A DNA stretch of 64,000 bases from an uncultured Erysipelotrichaceae bacterium. GTDB taxonomy: Bacteria > Bacillota_I > Bacilli_A > Erysipelotrichales > Erysipelotrichaceae. Numbering within the stretch: the first letter of the stretch is position 1; each line of letters starts with the position of its first letter. Below the pieces are notes generated by a model, which did not search any database, had not been told where the DNA came from, and saw only the letters and a list, made by a program, of their open reading frames with translations. The position numbers were made by a program, and so were the translations under genes. The DNA is taken from positions 26,789-90,788 of the forward strand of contig CAKUQM010000002.1 in assembly GCA_934675465.1 (NCBI GenBank). The letters are read 5' to 3'. Positions 29,150-37,918 of this stretch are shown one piece after another.

Positions 29150-29600
29150 GCAGTTTGTTTCTAATAAGATAGTAATTGTAGCGTTTATTTCTTGGTTAAC
29201 GGCACAGGTATTAAAGGTAATTACTCATGCTTGTGTGTATAAGAAATTAGATTTCAAGCGTTTGTTTGGGGATGGTGGTATGCCTAGTTGCCATTCAGCG
29301 GTTGTTTCTTCTTGTGCTACTGCCATTGGAATTATTGAAGGTTTTAATTCTTCCGTCTTTGCGTTGGCACTTATAATTGCGATAATTGTCATGCATGATG
29401 CATCTGGCGTCAGATTTGAAACTGGTAAGCAGAATAAGATTATCAAGGACATTTCACAGTTCATTGAGGGTTTGAATAATATTAAGTTTGATGATGAATC
29501 TTTGAAGGAATTTGTGGGACATACACATTTACAAGTTGTGATGGGTTGTCTACTTGGTATTATTGTTTCTGTTATTGTATGTAACATATTGTTTATTTAA
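29142..29600 (+). CDS. YuiD-like divergent PAP2-family membrane protein
   Basis: 152 residues with four to five membrane segments. It contains the divergent PAP2 motif GGMPSCHSAVVSS and the later MHDASGVRFETGKQN and FVGHTHLQVVMGC. Members are thought to be lipid or polyprenyl phosphatases by fold, but activity is not established. The ATG at 29142 overlaps the yfcE stop. It closes the long rsmG-noc-par transcript, as a terminator follows immediately. Confidence 0.88.
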   Translation: MFEQFVSNKIVIVAFISWLTAQVLKVITHACVYKKLDFKRLFGDGGMPSCHSAVVSSCATAIGIIEGFNSSVFALALIIAIIVMHDASGVRFETGKQNKIIKDISQFIEGLNNIKFDDESLKEFVGHTHLQVVMGCLLGIIVSVIVCNILFI

Positions 29601-29625
29601 GCTCACATATGTGGGCTTTTCTTTT
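29601..29625 (+). terminator. Terminator of the par-telA-yfcE operon
   Basis: The near-palindrome GCTCACATATGTGGGC (29601-29616) is followed by a T-rich tail directly after the stop codon. Confidence 0.75.
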
Positions 29626-29712
29626 AGTTTTCCACAATTGTTGATAAGTGGTGGGAAAAATATGGGAGGTTTATGGTAAAGGATTCTATTATTAAAAGGC
29701 GATAATGGAAAC

Positions 29713-30297
29713 ATGGATGAATTAGTATTGGTAAATAGGGTAAGAGAAAATTGTGATGATGCAGCTTTTAATGAAGTGCTTAAGAACCATATCAAGATGA
29801 TTGAGTCGATTGTGCTTAATTGTGTTAATGAAATTGGTGATTTTAGGTTAAATAAGGATGATCTAAAACAAGAGGCTATTATTGGCTTATATGATGCGTG
29901 TAAGTGTTATAAGGAAGATATGAATACGAAGTTTTCCACTTTTGCGTATACATGTATTAAAAGAAGGGTTTATGCTTATTATCGCAAGTGTACTCATTTA
30001 TATTGTGTGGAGTGTGTGTCTTTGGATAATTCTGTGGTTAAGGATAGTGGTCTTATTTATGGTATTCAAAAAGAACAAGAGTCTATTAAAGATAAGATGG
30101 AAGTTCTTAATAAGTTGATGACTCAATTGAATTATGAAGATAGGACGATTGTGGATATGCGTATTAAGAACTATTCTTATAAGGAGATTTCTGATTATTT
30201 AAATATCAAGGAGAAGCGCATTGATAATAGGCTAATGCGTATTAAGAACCGGCTTTCTAAGTCTGATGTAGTTAATAAAGCAAAATTGATGAGTTGA
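29713..30297 (+). CDS. Sigma-70 family RNA polymerase sigma factor (SigH-like)
   Basis: 194 residues with region 2 (KDDLKQEAIIGLYDACKCY, FSTFAYTCIKRRVYAYYRK) and region 4 (LNYEDRTIVDMRIKNYSYKEISDYL, then KRIDNRLMRIKNRL). Regions 1 and 3 are absent or very short, like the sigma-30/SigH group of Bacillota that controls sporulation or competence-type genes. No anti-sigma gene is adjacent. The ribosome binding site is weak, and a GATAAT sequence ends 6 bases before the ATG. Confidence 0.88.
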   Translation: MDELVLVNRVRENCDDAAFNEVLKNHIKMIESIVLNCVNEIGDFRLNKDDLKQEAIIGLYDACKCYKEDMNTKFSTFAYTCIKRRVYAYYRKCTHLYCVECVSLDNSVVKDSGLIYGIQKEQESIKDKMEVLNKLMTQLNYEDRTIVDMRIKNYSYKEISDYLNIKEKRIDNRLMRIKNRLSKSDVVNKAKLMS

Positions 30298-30324
30298 CTT
30301 TTGATTCCAATTTAAGTCTATAAT
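30294..30324 (+). promoter_or_regulatory. Candidate uppP promoter
   Basis: TTGACT (30294-30299) and TATAAT (30319-30324) have a 19-base spacer, slightly long. A transcription start near 30331 supports translation from the ATG at 30345 rather than 30327. Confidence 0.55.
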
Positions 30325-30344
30325 AGATGAGATTGGAGAAAAGT

Positions 30345-31199
30345 ATGGTAGAGATATTAAAGGCGATATTATTTGGAATAATTGAGGGTGTCACAGAGTG
30401 GCTTCCTATTTCAAGTACTGGACATATGATTTTACTTAATGAATTTATTACTTTAGATGTTAGTAAAGAGTTTTATTCAATGTTTGAGGTGGTAATTCAA
30501 TTAGGTGCTATTTTGGCAGTTGTTGTTTTATATTGGAATTCTATTTGGCCATTTGGTCTTAAGTTAAAGGAGCCTGTTAAGGAAACTGGTTTGTTGAAGT
30601 ATTTTGATAAGCCAAAGTGGGTTATGTGGATTAAGGTTCTTGTAGCTTGTGTTCCTGCTGCTATTGTTGGATTAGCATTTAATGATTTGTTTGAAGAATT
30701 GTTCTATAACTATGTTTGTGTTGCGATTGCGTTAATTGTATTTGGTGTTGCGTTTATCATTATTGAAACAAGAAATCATGGCAAATCTGCCAAGATTAAT
30801 TCAATTGCTGAATTAGATTATAAGACTGTAATTATTATTGGCTTGTTCCAATTGATTGCAGCTATTTTCCCTGGAACTAGTAGAAGTGGCGCAACTATTG
30901 TAGGTGCTTTATTAATTGGTGTTAGTAGAGTGGTAGCTGCTGAATTTACTTTCTATTTGGCAGTTCCTGTAATGTTTGGTGCAAGTTTGTTGAAGTTAGT
31001 TAAGTTTGGTTTTGCGTTTACTACCTTGGAATTCTTTATTTTAATGGTTGGTATGATTGTGGCTTTTATTACTTCAATGTTTGTGATTAGTTTCTTGATG
31101 TCTTATATTAAGAAACATGACTTTAAGGTATTTGGCTATTACCGTATAGTTTTAGGTATTTTAGTATTAGCTTATTATTTCCTATTTGCGATTAAATAA
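30345..31199 (+). CDS. uppP: Undecaprenyl-diphosphatase
   Basis: 284 residues, polytopic. The two active-site motifs of the BacA/UppP family are present: GVTEWLPISSTGHMIL near the N terminus and FPGTSRSGATI in the middle. It dephosphorylates undecaprenyl diphosphate at the outer membrane face, recycling the carrier for peptidoglycan and wall-polymer synthesis, and confers bacitracin tolerance when abundant. GGAG at 30335-30338 supports ATG 30345; the ATG at 30327 lies right behind the -10 box. Confidence 0.95.
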   Translation: MVEILKAILFGIIEGVTEWLPISSTGHMILLNEFITLDVSKEFYSMFEVVIQLGAILAVVVLYWNSIWPFGLKLKEPVKETGLLKYFDKPKWVMWIKVLVACVPAAIVGLAFNDLFEELFYNYVCVAIALIVFGVAFIIIETRNHGKSAKINSIAELDYKTVIIIGLFQLIAAIFPGTSRSGATIVGALLIGVSRVVAAEFTFYLAVPVMFGASLLKLVKFGFAFTTLEFFILMVGMIVAFITSMFVISFLMSYIKKHDFKVFGYYRIVLGILVLAYYFLFAIK

Positions 31200-31226
31200 G
31201 TATAATGTAAATAAGAGGTAAAATTC

Positions 31227-31535
31227 GTGAAAATTGTTAGTAAAGAAGAATTCGATGTTATCTCAAGAAGCGGCAATGTAGTTGTTGATTTTTATGCTGA
31301 CTGGTGCGGCCCTTGTAAGCTATTGGGTCCAGTTCTTGAGAAGATCAGCGAAAGATATCCTGATATTACTTTTATTAAGGTAAATGTTGATGATAATGAA
31401 CAGCTTGCTGTTGATTTTGGTATTATGTCTATTCCAGCTGTTTTTATGCTGAAGGATGGCAAGCCAGTTAATAAGTTTGTTGGTTCTTTGCCTGAATCAA
31501 GGATTGTTAATATTTTAGAGGAAACTTTTAAGTAG
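31227..31535 (+). CDS. trxA: Thioredoxin
   Basis: 102 residues with the active site WCGPC (W26-C30), cis-proline segment SIPAVFMLK and the conserved VDFYADWCGPC strand-helix. It is a cytosolic disulfide reductase. GTG start with GAGG upstream; TATAAT at 31201-31206 could provide its own promoter. A terminator follows. Confidence 0.95.
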   Translation: MKIVSKEEFDVISRSGNVVVDFYADWCGPCKLLGPVLEKISERYPDITFIKVNVDDNEQLAVDFGIMSIPAVFMLKDGKPVNKFVGSLPESRIVNILEETFK

Positions 31536-31567
31536 ATTGTTTGTTTTTTTGACAATCTACTTTTTTA
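31532..31567 (+). terminator. Terminator of trxA
   Basis: GTAGATTGT (31532-31540) pairs with ACAATCTAC (31552-31560), followed by TTTTTT. It includes the trxA stop codon. Confidence 0.85.
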
Positions 31568-31582
31568 TTTTGTGGGGAGATT

Positions 31583-33349
31583 ATGACATTATCAGATATT
31601 GTTAAGTTATTGGGTGGTGTTGCACTGTTTCTATTCGGTATGACCCTAATGGGTGATAGCCTTAAGAAGGTTGCTGGTACCAAACTAGAAGTTTTTTTAT
31701 ACAAGTTAACAGGTAGTCCTTTGAAGGGTATTCTTTTGGGTACTGGTGTTACGGCTATTATTCAATCATCTAGTGCTACAAGTGCGATGGTTGTTGGTTT
31801 TGTAAACTCTGGTATGATGAAGCTTAATCAGGCTATCAGTATTATCATGGGTGCTATTATTGGTACAAGTATTACAGGTTGGGTTATTTCTTTGTCTTAT
31901 ATTGGTACTGGTAATAGTGGTATGTTGGAATTGTTTTCAACAAGCACATTAGCTTCTTTGATTGGAGTTATTGGTATTTTGTTGATTATGGTTTCTAAGA
32001 AGCGTAAACAAAAGAATATCGGTGAGATTTTATTAGGTTTTACTATTTTGATGGTAGGTATGGAACAAATGTCTGGGGCTGTTAGTGGCCTTAGAAGTGA
32101 GCCTGCTTTCTTGAATGTATTTACATCATTCTCAAATCCAGCCTTGGGTATTGGTTTTGGTATGCTGTTTACAGCTTTAATTCAAAGTGCTAGTGCTGCT
32201 GTTGGTATTATTCAAGCTTTATCTAGTACTGGTGTTATTACCGTTGATATGACGGTTCCAATTCTTATTGGTATTGCGATTGGTGCTTCATTGCCAGTAA
32301 TTATTTCTTCTATTGGTGCTAACGTTGATGCTAAGAAGGCAGCTTATTCTTACTTAGTTATTGATGTTGTCGGTGGTTTGTTGTTTGCGGTAATTTTCTA
32401 TGCTTTGAATTTCATTTTCCATTTTAATTTCTTGGATGATATTGTGAATCCTGTTTCTATCGCGTTTATTAATACAATGATAAGGGTTGTGATGATTGGC
32501 ATGTTGTCTCCTTTTATTAAGACTGTTGAGAAGCTTGTTGGTCTTATGGTTAAGGATAATAATGATGAGGAACAAAGTGATACTAATTTGTTGGAAGAAA
32601 GATTCTTACAGTATCCACCTCTAGCATGTGAAAACGTTACCCAGGTAATTAATACAATGGCTGGTAAGGTCTTGGATATTACTTTTAGTGCTATTAGCTT
32701 GTTGGATAATTTCGATGAGAAGAAGTTTGCTAAGGTAGAAAAGAAGGAAGTAAGGTTAGATGAGTATGAGGATAAGATAAATATTTATCTAACTAAGATG
32801 GCTTCTAAGTCTTTGAATGGTTATCAATCTAGACTTGTTGGTCGTTATTTACATAGTGTTGGTGATTTGGAAAGAATTTCTGACCATGCCTTAAATATTG
32901 CTCAATTAGCTCAGGCTATTTCTGAGGATAAGGTTGTTTTCTCTAGTGATAGTAAGAAGGAATTGGATTTATTATTAGAGGCAATTAAGAAGGTTTCTAC
33001 AATGTGTATGGATAGTTTTATTACGAGCGATATTGAACAATCATATGCGGTTGAACCTTTAGAACAAGTGGTTGATAAGATTGTTGATAAGATGAGGGAG
33101 AATCATATTGAGCGTCTTCAAAATGGTGAGTGTAATGTTCAAAGTGGTTATATCTTCGATGACTTGTTGAATAACTTTGAAAGAGTTTCGGATCATTGTT
33201 CAAATATTGCGTTGGCAACCATTGGTTCCTATGATAAGAATTTCGATACTCATACGTTTGAGATCGATATTAGAAAAGAAGATCATTTCTTGGATCTATA
33301 TCGTCAATATCTTGATGAATTAAATTATTATGATGTCTTAAGTAAGTAG
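31583..33349 (+). CDS. Na/Pi cotransporter family protein with PhoU-like domain
   Basis: 588 residues. Two inverted Na/Pi-cotransporter repeats of the type II (PF02690) family: GTGVTAIIQSSSATSAMVVG and GMLFTALIQSASAAVGIIQ, each with the conserved QSS/QSAS motif, within about eight membrane segments. The cytosolic C-terminal ~200 residues form a PhoU-like helical bundle (YLHSVGDLERISDHALNIA and FERVSDHCSNIALA). Such NptA/YjbB proteins move phosphate, import or efflux depending on the organism. Monocistronic, with a hairpin terminator at the stop codon. Confidence 0.9.
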   Translation: MTLSDIVKLLGGVALFLFGMTLMGDSLKKVAGTKLEVFLYKLTGSPLKGILLGTGVTAIIQSSSATSAMVVGFVNSGMMKLNQAISIIMGAIIGTSITGWVISLSYIGTGNSGMLELFSTSTLASLIGVIGILLIMVSKKRKQKNIGEILLGFTILMVGMEQMSGAVSGLRSEPAFLNVFTSFSNPALGIGFGMLFTALIQSASAAVGIIQALSSTGVITVDMTVPILIGIAIGASLPVIISSIGANVDAKKAAYSYLVIDVVGGLLFAVIFYALNFIFHFNFLDDIVNPVSIAFINTMIRVVMIGMLSPFIKTVEKLVGLMVKDNNDEEQSDTNLLEERFLQYPPLACENVTQVINTMAGKVLDITFSAISLLDNFDEKKFAKVEKKEVRLDEYEDKINIYLTKMASKSLNGYQSRLVGRYLHSVGDLERISDHALNIAQLAQAISEDKVVFSSDSKKELDLLLEAIKKVSTMCMDSFITSDIEQSYAVEPLEQVVDKIVDKMRENHIERLQNGECNVQSGYIFDDLLNNFERVSDHCSNIALATIGSYDKNFDTHTFEIDIRKEDHFLDLYRQYLDELNYYDVLSK

Positions 33350-33370
33350 TCCTAGTGGCTACTTATTTTA
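33342..33370 (+). terminator. Terminator of the Na/Pi transporter gene
   Basis: AAGTAG and CTACTT arms flank TCCTAGTGG and are followed by ATTTTA. A near-identical copy, including the last codons of this gene, is found at 42865-42915. Confidence 0.65.
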
Positions 33371-33488
33371 ATATATGAGCACATATAAAACCTGCTTATT
33401 AAAATACTGAAAACTAAGTCGACAGATAATTTATAAACCGTTATAAAGCTCATGAGTAGTATTTATTTTATAATTGTGTCGAATATTC

Positions 33489-33541
33489 CAAATAAAACAA
33501 CAAATGTGACGATTAATTTCGGATAAAAATTGTTTTATTTG
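33489..33541 (+). repeat. Inverted repeat upstream of the LevR-like gene
   Basis: CAAATAAAACAA (33489-33500) is perfectly repeated in inverse orientation at 33530-33541, with 29 bases between. It lies 30 bases before the start codon and is a candidate operator pair or leader hairpin. A TATAAT box is at 33469-33474 but has no good -35 partner. Confidence 0.5.
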
Positions 33542-33571
33542 AAATGTTTTTATACTAAAGGAGCAATGGAA

Positions 33572-36163
33572 ATGAGTACGGTAAGTAAAATATTAGAATA
33601 CTTAAATCAACAAAGAATTAATTTTGATAATTTGGATGATTTTACTACGGTTAGTATTTCAGAGAAGCTTATTATGTCAAGAACTTCAACTTCTGAATAT
33701 TTAAATTCATTAGTTAAAGATGGAAAAGCGGTAAGAATCAAATCAAGACCAGTATATTATCTTCCAGTAAAGAAATTAGAAGAAGTATATAACTTAAAAA
33801 TTGATGAATTTGAGTTTTTGTCTATCGAAGCATTAAAGAGATATCTTGATACAAACGCAAACTATGTTAGAGACTTTGACTTTGCAATCGGATGTAATGG
33901 CAGTTTGATGATGCCAATATCTTCCTTAAAATCAGCTGTTTCTTACCCAACTTCTTTACCGGTTATTATTTTCGGTAAAAAAGGAACAGGAAAAAAGTAT
34001 CTTGCTAAATTGGCTTTGGACTATTTGAGGAATAACAATCTTTGTGATAAAAAATCAAAATTTATTTACTATGATTTATCTAAAGAAAGCTTTGAAGATG
34101 TATTAATAGATATTAAAAAGAATGAAAAACAAATCCAAAAAGGGTTAATTTATCTAAATAGTGTGTCATCTTTATCTTTGAAGCAACAAAAGGAATTGGC
34201 ATTAACAATAGAGACTATTGAAAAGTTGAAGATTATTGTATCTTCTGAACAAGATGCTGATTATCTTGAACCGGAATTGTTGTTTGAAGTTCCGGTAAGA
34301 ATAAGCCTTCCTTTATTTGTTGATAGATCAGAAGATGAAAAGAAACAGTTTGTTACTAATTTATTTAGAGAAGAAGAAAAGAAACTAAACAATACTTTTT
34401 TGATTTCTAGAAACTTATTAAATACATTAGCCAAAATAGATTATTCGAATAATATTGATGATTTAAAAAAGACTATAGTAGCGGTTTGTGCAAATGCTTA
34501 TGATAGAAATGCAAATCCGATTGAAGTTGATGTTAAACATTTGCCAGTAGAATTTTACAATTATGTATCTTTTATAAAGAAAGATGAGCTAATTACTTTG
34601 GATATGTATGAAGCATCTTCGTTTTGCGACAGTGTTATTGATTATATGAATTTGTTATTGAACTACAATAAAGAGCTTGGCGATGTTAAAGATTATGATG
34701 GCACTCGTAGCATTATGCGTCAGTTCTATGAGATGCTAGAAAAAACCGATTTGTATTCAGATGAAAAGATTCAGTTATATGAAAGAACACTTAGCGAGCT
34801 AATCAATAGTTTGGAACAAAACAGAGGAATAAATCTACCACTTAATAGTATTCATATTCTTGCTAGATTATTGATTTTGGAGGAGAATTCAAGATCACAA
34901 CTTGCTAGATGGCAAAGCAAAGTACGCGAATCTTTAAGAAGTTTATTTGAAGATATTAAAACTAACTTGATAAATGAATATATTTTAGAGGAAAAGATAG
35001 CAAATGCAGTACAAAATGGATTAAATATACAGCTGTCTATTGTCTCTAAAGTAATTATTATGCTAAATATTCATTACTTTAATTCAAATATAAAGAATCA
35101 AAAAATAACCGGAATTGTCTTGTCTCATGGAATCTCAACCGCTTCATCAATTGCGATTGCGGTTAATACTTTATTAGAATCTCAAGTTTTTGAGGCTATA
35201 GATATGTCGCTTGACACTACGGTTGATGAAGTAGCTAATAGAGTGAATTTATTTGTTAAGAATAACCCATATTTAACAGACATTGTTCTTTTGGTTGATA
35301 TGGGTTCTTTAGAAAAACTAGACACATTGATTGAAAATAGAATAAATATTGGAATTATAAATAATGTTTCAACCGCTACAGCTCTTAATGTTGGCAGTAT
35401 GATTCTTCAAGAAAGAGAATTGGAGGAAATTCTTAAGAAGGCAGTTATTGAGTCAGCTTGTCATTATAAATTGATTCATTCAAAACAATATGAAAGAGCG
35501 ATCGTATTTGCTAGTGATACTGGCGTTCAAATATCTGAAAGATTAGTTTCTTTATTTAAGAAGTCTTTGCCTAAGAAAATTGATTTGGTTATGGTTGCTT
35601 ATGATTATAAACAACTAAAAGAGATAAAAACTGAAGATGCTATTTTTCAAAAATATGATGTTGCGTTATTAATTTCTTCAAAGGGTATTGATATTGGCAA
35701 CGTCGACAATATTTCTCTTGAAGAAGTTATGAGTTTTGAGAAAAATGATGTTTTGAGAAAAGTCCTTGGTGATTACTTGAATGAAGAGGAATTAGATTTG
35801 TTTGAGACAAAGCTATTGAAGAACTTTACTTTGGAGTCGATAGTAAATAATTTGACAATTCTAAATCCAACTCGACTATTGGATGATGTTTCCATTTCGA
35901 TTAATAATTTGCAACAAAGCTTAGGTCATCGTTTCAAACCAAATACCGTAATTGGAATTTCTATGCATGTTTGTTTTATGATCGAAAGGCTTATGACTCA
36001 TAGTGAAATTCATGAGTCTGGCGAAGAAAGTGAATTTGAGGAAAATGAAAAGGATTTTATTTCTAATGTTAATAAGTCTTTTGAAAGAATCTACTCAACT
36101 TATAACATTAAGATTCCAACTTCAGAAATGATTTATTTATTTGATTATATAAAGAACGATTAG
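33572..36163 (+). CDS. LevR/ManR-like PTS-responsive transcription activator
   Basis: 863 residues with LevR-type architecture: winged helix (about 5-60), AAA+-like domain (about 100-310, Walker A-like GKKGTGKK), PRD1 (about 410-510, conserved His in NSIHILARLL), EIIA-Man-like domain (about 520-640, His in GIVLSHGIST), an EIIB-like segment (AIVFASDTGVQ) and PRD2 at the C terminus (His in IGISMHVCFM). The sigma-54 contact motif GAFTGA is absent, and the usual Walker B acidic residues are replaced (GLIYLNSVSSL), so it probably works without sigma-54. The ATG at 33572 lies 8 bases after AAAGGAG. It heads the PTS operon it is expected to control. Confidence 0.88.
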   Translation: MSTVSKILEYLNQQRINFDNLDDFTTVSISEKLIMSRTSTSEYLNSLVKDGKAVRIKSRPVYYLPVKKLEEVYNLKIDEFEFLSIEALKRYLDTNANYVRDFDFAIGCNGSLMMPISSLKSAVSYPTSLPVIIFGKKGTGKKYLAKLALDYLRNNNLCDKKSKFIYYDLSKESFEDVLIDIKKNEKQIQKGLIYLNSVSSLSLKQQKELALTIETIEKLKIIVSSEQDADYLEPELLFEVPVRISLPLFVDRSEDEKKQFVTNLFREEEKKLNNTFLISRNLLNTLAKIDYSNNIDDLKKTIVAVCANAYDRNANPIEVDVKHLPVEFYNYVSFIKKDELITLDMYEASSFCDSVIDYMNLLLNYNKELGDVKDYDGTRSIMRQFYEMLEKTDLYSDEKIQLYERTLSELINSLEQNRGINLPLNSIHILARLLILEENSRSQLARWQSKVRESLRSLFEDIKTNLINEYILEEKIANAVQNGLNIQLSIVSKVIIMLNIHYFNSNIKNQKITGIVLSHGISTASSIAIAVNTLLESQVFEAIDMSLDTTVDEVANRVNLFVKNNPYLTDIVLLVDMGSLEKLDTLIENRINIGIINNVSTATALNVGSMILQERELEEILKKAVIESACHYKLIHSKQYERAIVFASDTGVQISERLVSLFKKSLPKKIDLVMVAYDYKQLKEIKTEDAIFQKYDVALLISSKGIDIGNVDNISLEEVMSFEKNDVLRKVLGDYLNEEELDLFETKLLKNFTLESIVNNLTILNPTRLLDDVSISINNLQQSLGHRFKPNTVIGISMHVCFMIERLMTHSEIHESGEESEFEENEKDFISNVNKSFERIYSTYNIKIPTSEMIYLFDYIKND

Positions 36164-36175
36164 GGAGGGTTAGAT

Positions 36176-36592
36176 ATGATTAGATATTTATTCGCATCAC
36201 ATGGTCCTTTGGCTTCCGGGATGGCTGAAAGCGTGACATTTATCGCAGGAAAGGAAAAACATATTGACACAATTTGTGCTTATATGGATCCAAGTGTTAG
36301 TTTGGCACAACAAATAGAAGATGTTTTTAATACTTATGATAGTAATGATGATGTTGTTGTCCTAACTGATTTATATGGTGGTTCAGTAAATAACGAGTTT
36401 GTAAATCTTTTACAAAAAAAGAAATTTTATTTGGTAGCTGGAATGTCTATGGCTTTAGCAATTCAAATGTTAATGACTTTAGATGAAAGCGACATAGAGA
36501 ATAGTATCAAAAACGCGGTTAATGAAGGTAAAACATCGGTTATATACTGCAATGATCTTATAAAGAAAGATAACGTTGAGGAAGATTTCTAA
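36176..36592 (+). CDS. PTS mannose-family EIIA
   Basis: 138 residues. The phosphorylated histidine is H9 in YLFASHGPLASGM, with VVVLTDLYGGSVNNE marking the conserved loop. It accepts phosphate from HPr and passes it to EIIB. It starts 13 bases after the regulator behind GGGAGGG, and its stop codon overlaps the start of the next gene (TAATG). Confidence 0.93.
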   Translation: MIRYLFASHGPLASGMAESVTFIAGKEKHIDTICAYMDPSVSLAQQIEDVFNTYDSNDDVVVLTDLYGGSVNNEFVNLLQKKKFYLVAGMSMALAIQMLMTLDESDIENSIKNAVNEGKTSVIYCNDLIKKDNVEEDF

Positions 36593-37407
36593 TGGAACTA
36601 TATCCAATGAATATCAATTATCGTTATTACGATTTAGAATATTTCTTTAAAACCTGTAATACCGAAAACTGTAGAAATGTAGAACTTTGGCTTTGTCCAC
36701 AACACTTTTTAGTAAATGCCCAATATATGCAAGATGCTGATTTGTTATTGAAACTAATGAATAAATATAACGTTAAGATTCAAGTTATATGTGGTGAACA
36801 AAATAATCCAAAGCCAAATAATATCGCTGCTAGAGATCCATTCTTAATCGAAAATACATATAAGTATTTCTGTAGAGTTGTAGATCTTGCCAGTCAAATA
36901 GGTGCAAAGATGATTTTGGTTACACCTGGTTGGAATTATTATGATGAAAATCCAGATGTTGCTAGAAAAAGATCGATTTTGATGTTAAGAAGAATTGCCG
37001 ATTATGCAAAGAATAAGAACATAAAGTTGGCAATGGAAACTATTTGGTCCAAATCATCTCTTGTGGCTAATACTATTTCAAAGGCTAAGGAAATACTTGA
37101 TGGAGTAGATAGAGATAATTTTGGATTAACTATTGATTTTGGTGCAATGCATTATGCTGGAGAAACATTAAAAGATTGGTTTGAAACATTTCCGGGAAAG
37201 ATATGGCATATTCATTTTGTCGATGGAAAGCCAACCGGACACATGCCTTGGGGACTTGGAAATTTGAATATGAATGATTATATTTCTTCTTTAAAGGGAT
37301 ATGAATATTCAGGTGGATTGTCTTTGGAATATGTGGATCCAGTTTCGTTTAAGGAACCTGAAAAATATTTAAGAAGTACAAAAGAGCTATTTAATAGCTG
37401 CATATAG
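36592..37407 (+). CDS. Sugar phosphate isomerase/epimerase-like TIM-barrel protein
   Basis: 271 residues of the xylose-isomerase-like TIM barrel superfamily (AP endonuclease 2 fold). Expected metal ligands are visible: LAMETIW (Glu), LTIDFGAMHYAG (Asp, His), IWHIHFVDG (His) and GLSLEYVDP (Glu). Relatives include FrlC fructoselysine 3-epimerase, ketose 3-epimerases and hydroxypyruvate isomerase. Its position between EIIA and EIIB and its coupling to EIIA (shared TAATG) suggest it rearranges the imported sugar phosphate. The exact substrate cannot be told from sequence. Confidence 0.82.
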   Translation: MELYPMNINYRYYDLEYFFKTCNTENCRNVELWLCPQHFLVNAQYMQDADLLLKLMNKYNVKIQVICGEQNNPKPNNIAARDPFLIENTYKYFCRVVDLASQIGAKMILVTPGWNYYDENPDVARKRSILMLRRIADYAKNKNIKLAMETIWSKSSLVANTISKAKEILDGVDRDNFGLTIDFGAMHYAGETLKDWFETFPGKIWHIHFVDGKPTGHMPWGLGNLNMNDYISSLKGYEYSGGLSLEYVDPVSFKEPEKYLRSTKELFNSCI

Positions 37408-37421
37408 AAAGGAGGAAGAAA

Positions 37422-37901
37422 ATGATTAAACTTTGTAGAGTTGATCACAGATTATTGCATGGACAAGTAGCTTTCACTTGGTGCAATTCAGTTAATGCTG
37501 ATTGTATTTTGATTGCTAATGATGAGGTTGCATCTGATGAAATTCGTATGACAACTATGAGGTTGGCAAAACCGACAGGAGTTAAGTTGGTGATTAAGGA
37601 TATGAAAGATTCTATTAGTGCACTTAATTCTGGTGTAACTGATAAGTACAATCTTCTTATTGTGGTTGGTAATGTCGCTGATGCATATAAATTAGCAACT
37701 GAATGCTCTTCAAGAATCAAATCAATTAATCTTGGTGGAACAATGAAAAAAGAAGATACTGTCAAATCATTTGGTCCTGCAGTTCATTTGAACAGTGATG
37801 AATTGAATTTGCTTAAGAAGTTAGTGGAAGATGGATGTGAAGTAGAAGTTCGTCAAACTGCTAAAGATAAAAAACTTGTAATTGAAAAGGCTGATCTATA
37901 G
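37422..37901 (+). CDS. PTS mannose-family EIIB
   Basis: 159 residues. The signature CRVDHRLLHGQVAFTW places the phosphohistidine at H13. It receives phosphate from EIIA and phosphorylates the sugar carried by EIIC/EIID. AAGGAGG precedes the ATG. Confidence 0.93.
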   Translation: MIKLCRVDHRLLHGQVAFTWCNSVNADCILIANDEVASDEIRMTTMRLAKPTGVKLVIKDMKDSISALNSGVTDKYNLLIVVGNVADAYKLATECSSRIKSINLGGTMKKEDTVKSFGPAVHLNSDELNLLKKLVEDGCEVEVRQTAKDKKLVIEKADL

Positions 37902-37918
37902 TAAAAGGAGGATAAACT

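Noticed and set aside
33375..33571. Sigma-54 promoter for the PTS operon
   Set aside because: No GG-N10-GC type -12/-24 element noticed, and the regulator lacks GAFTGA.
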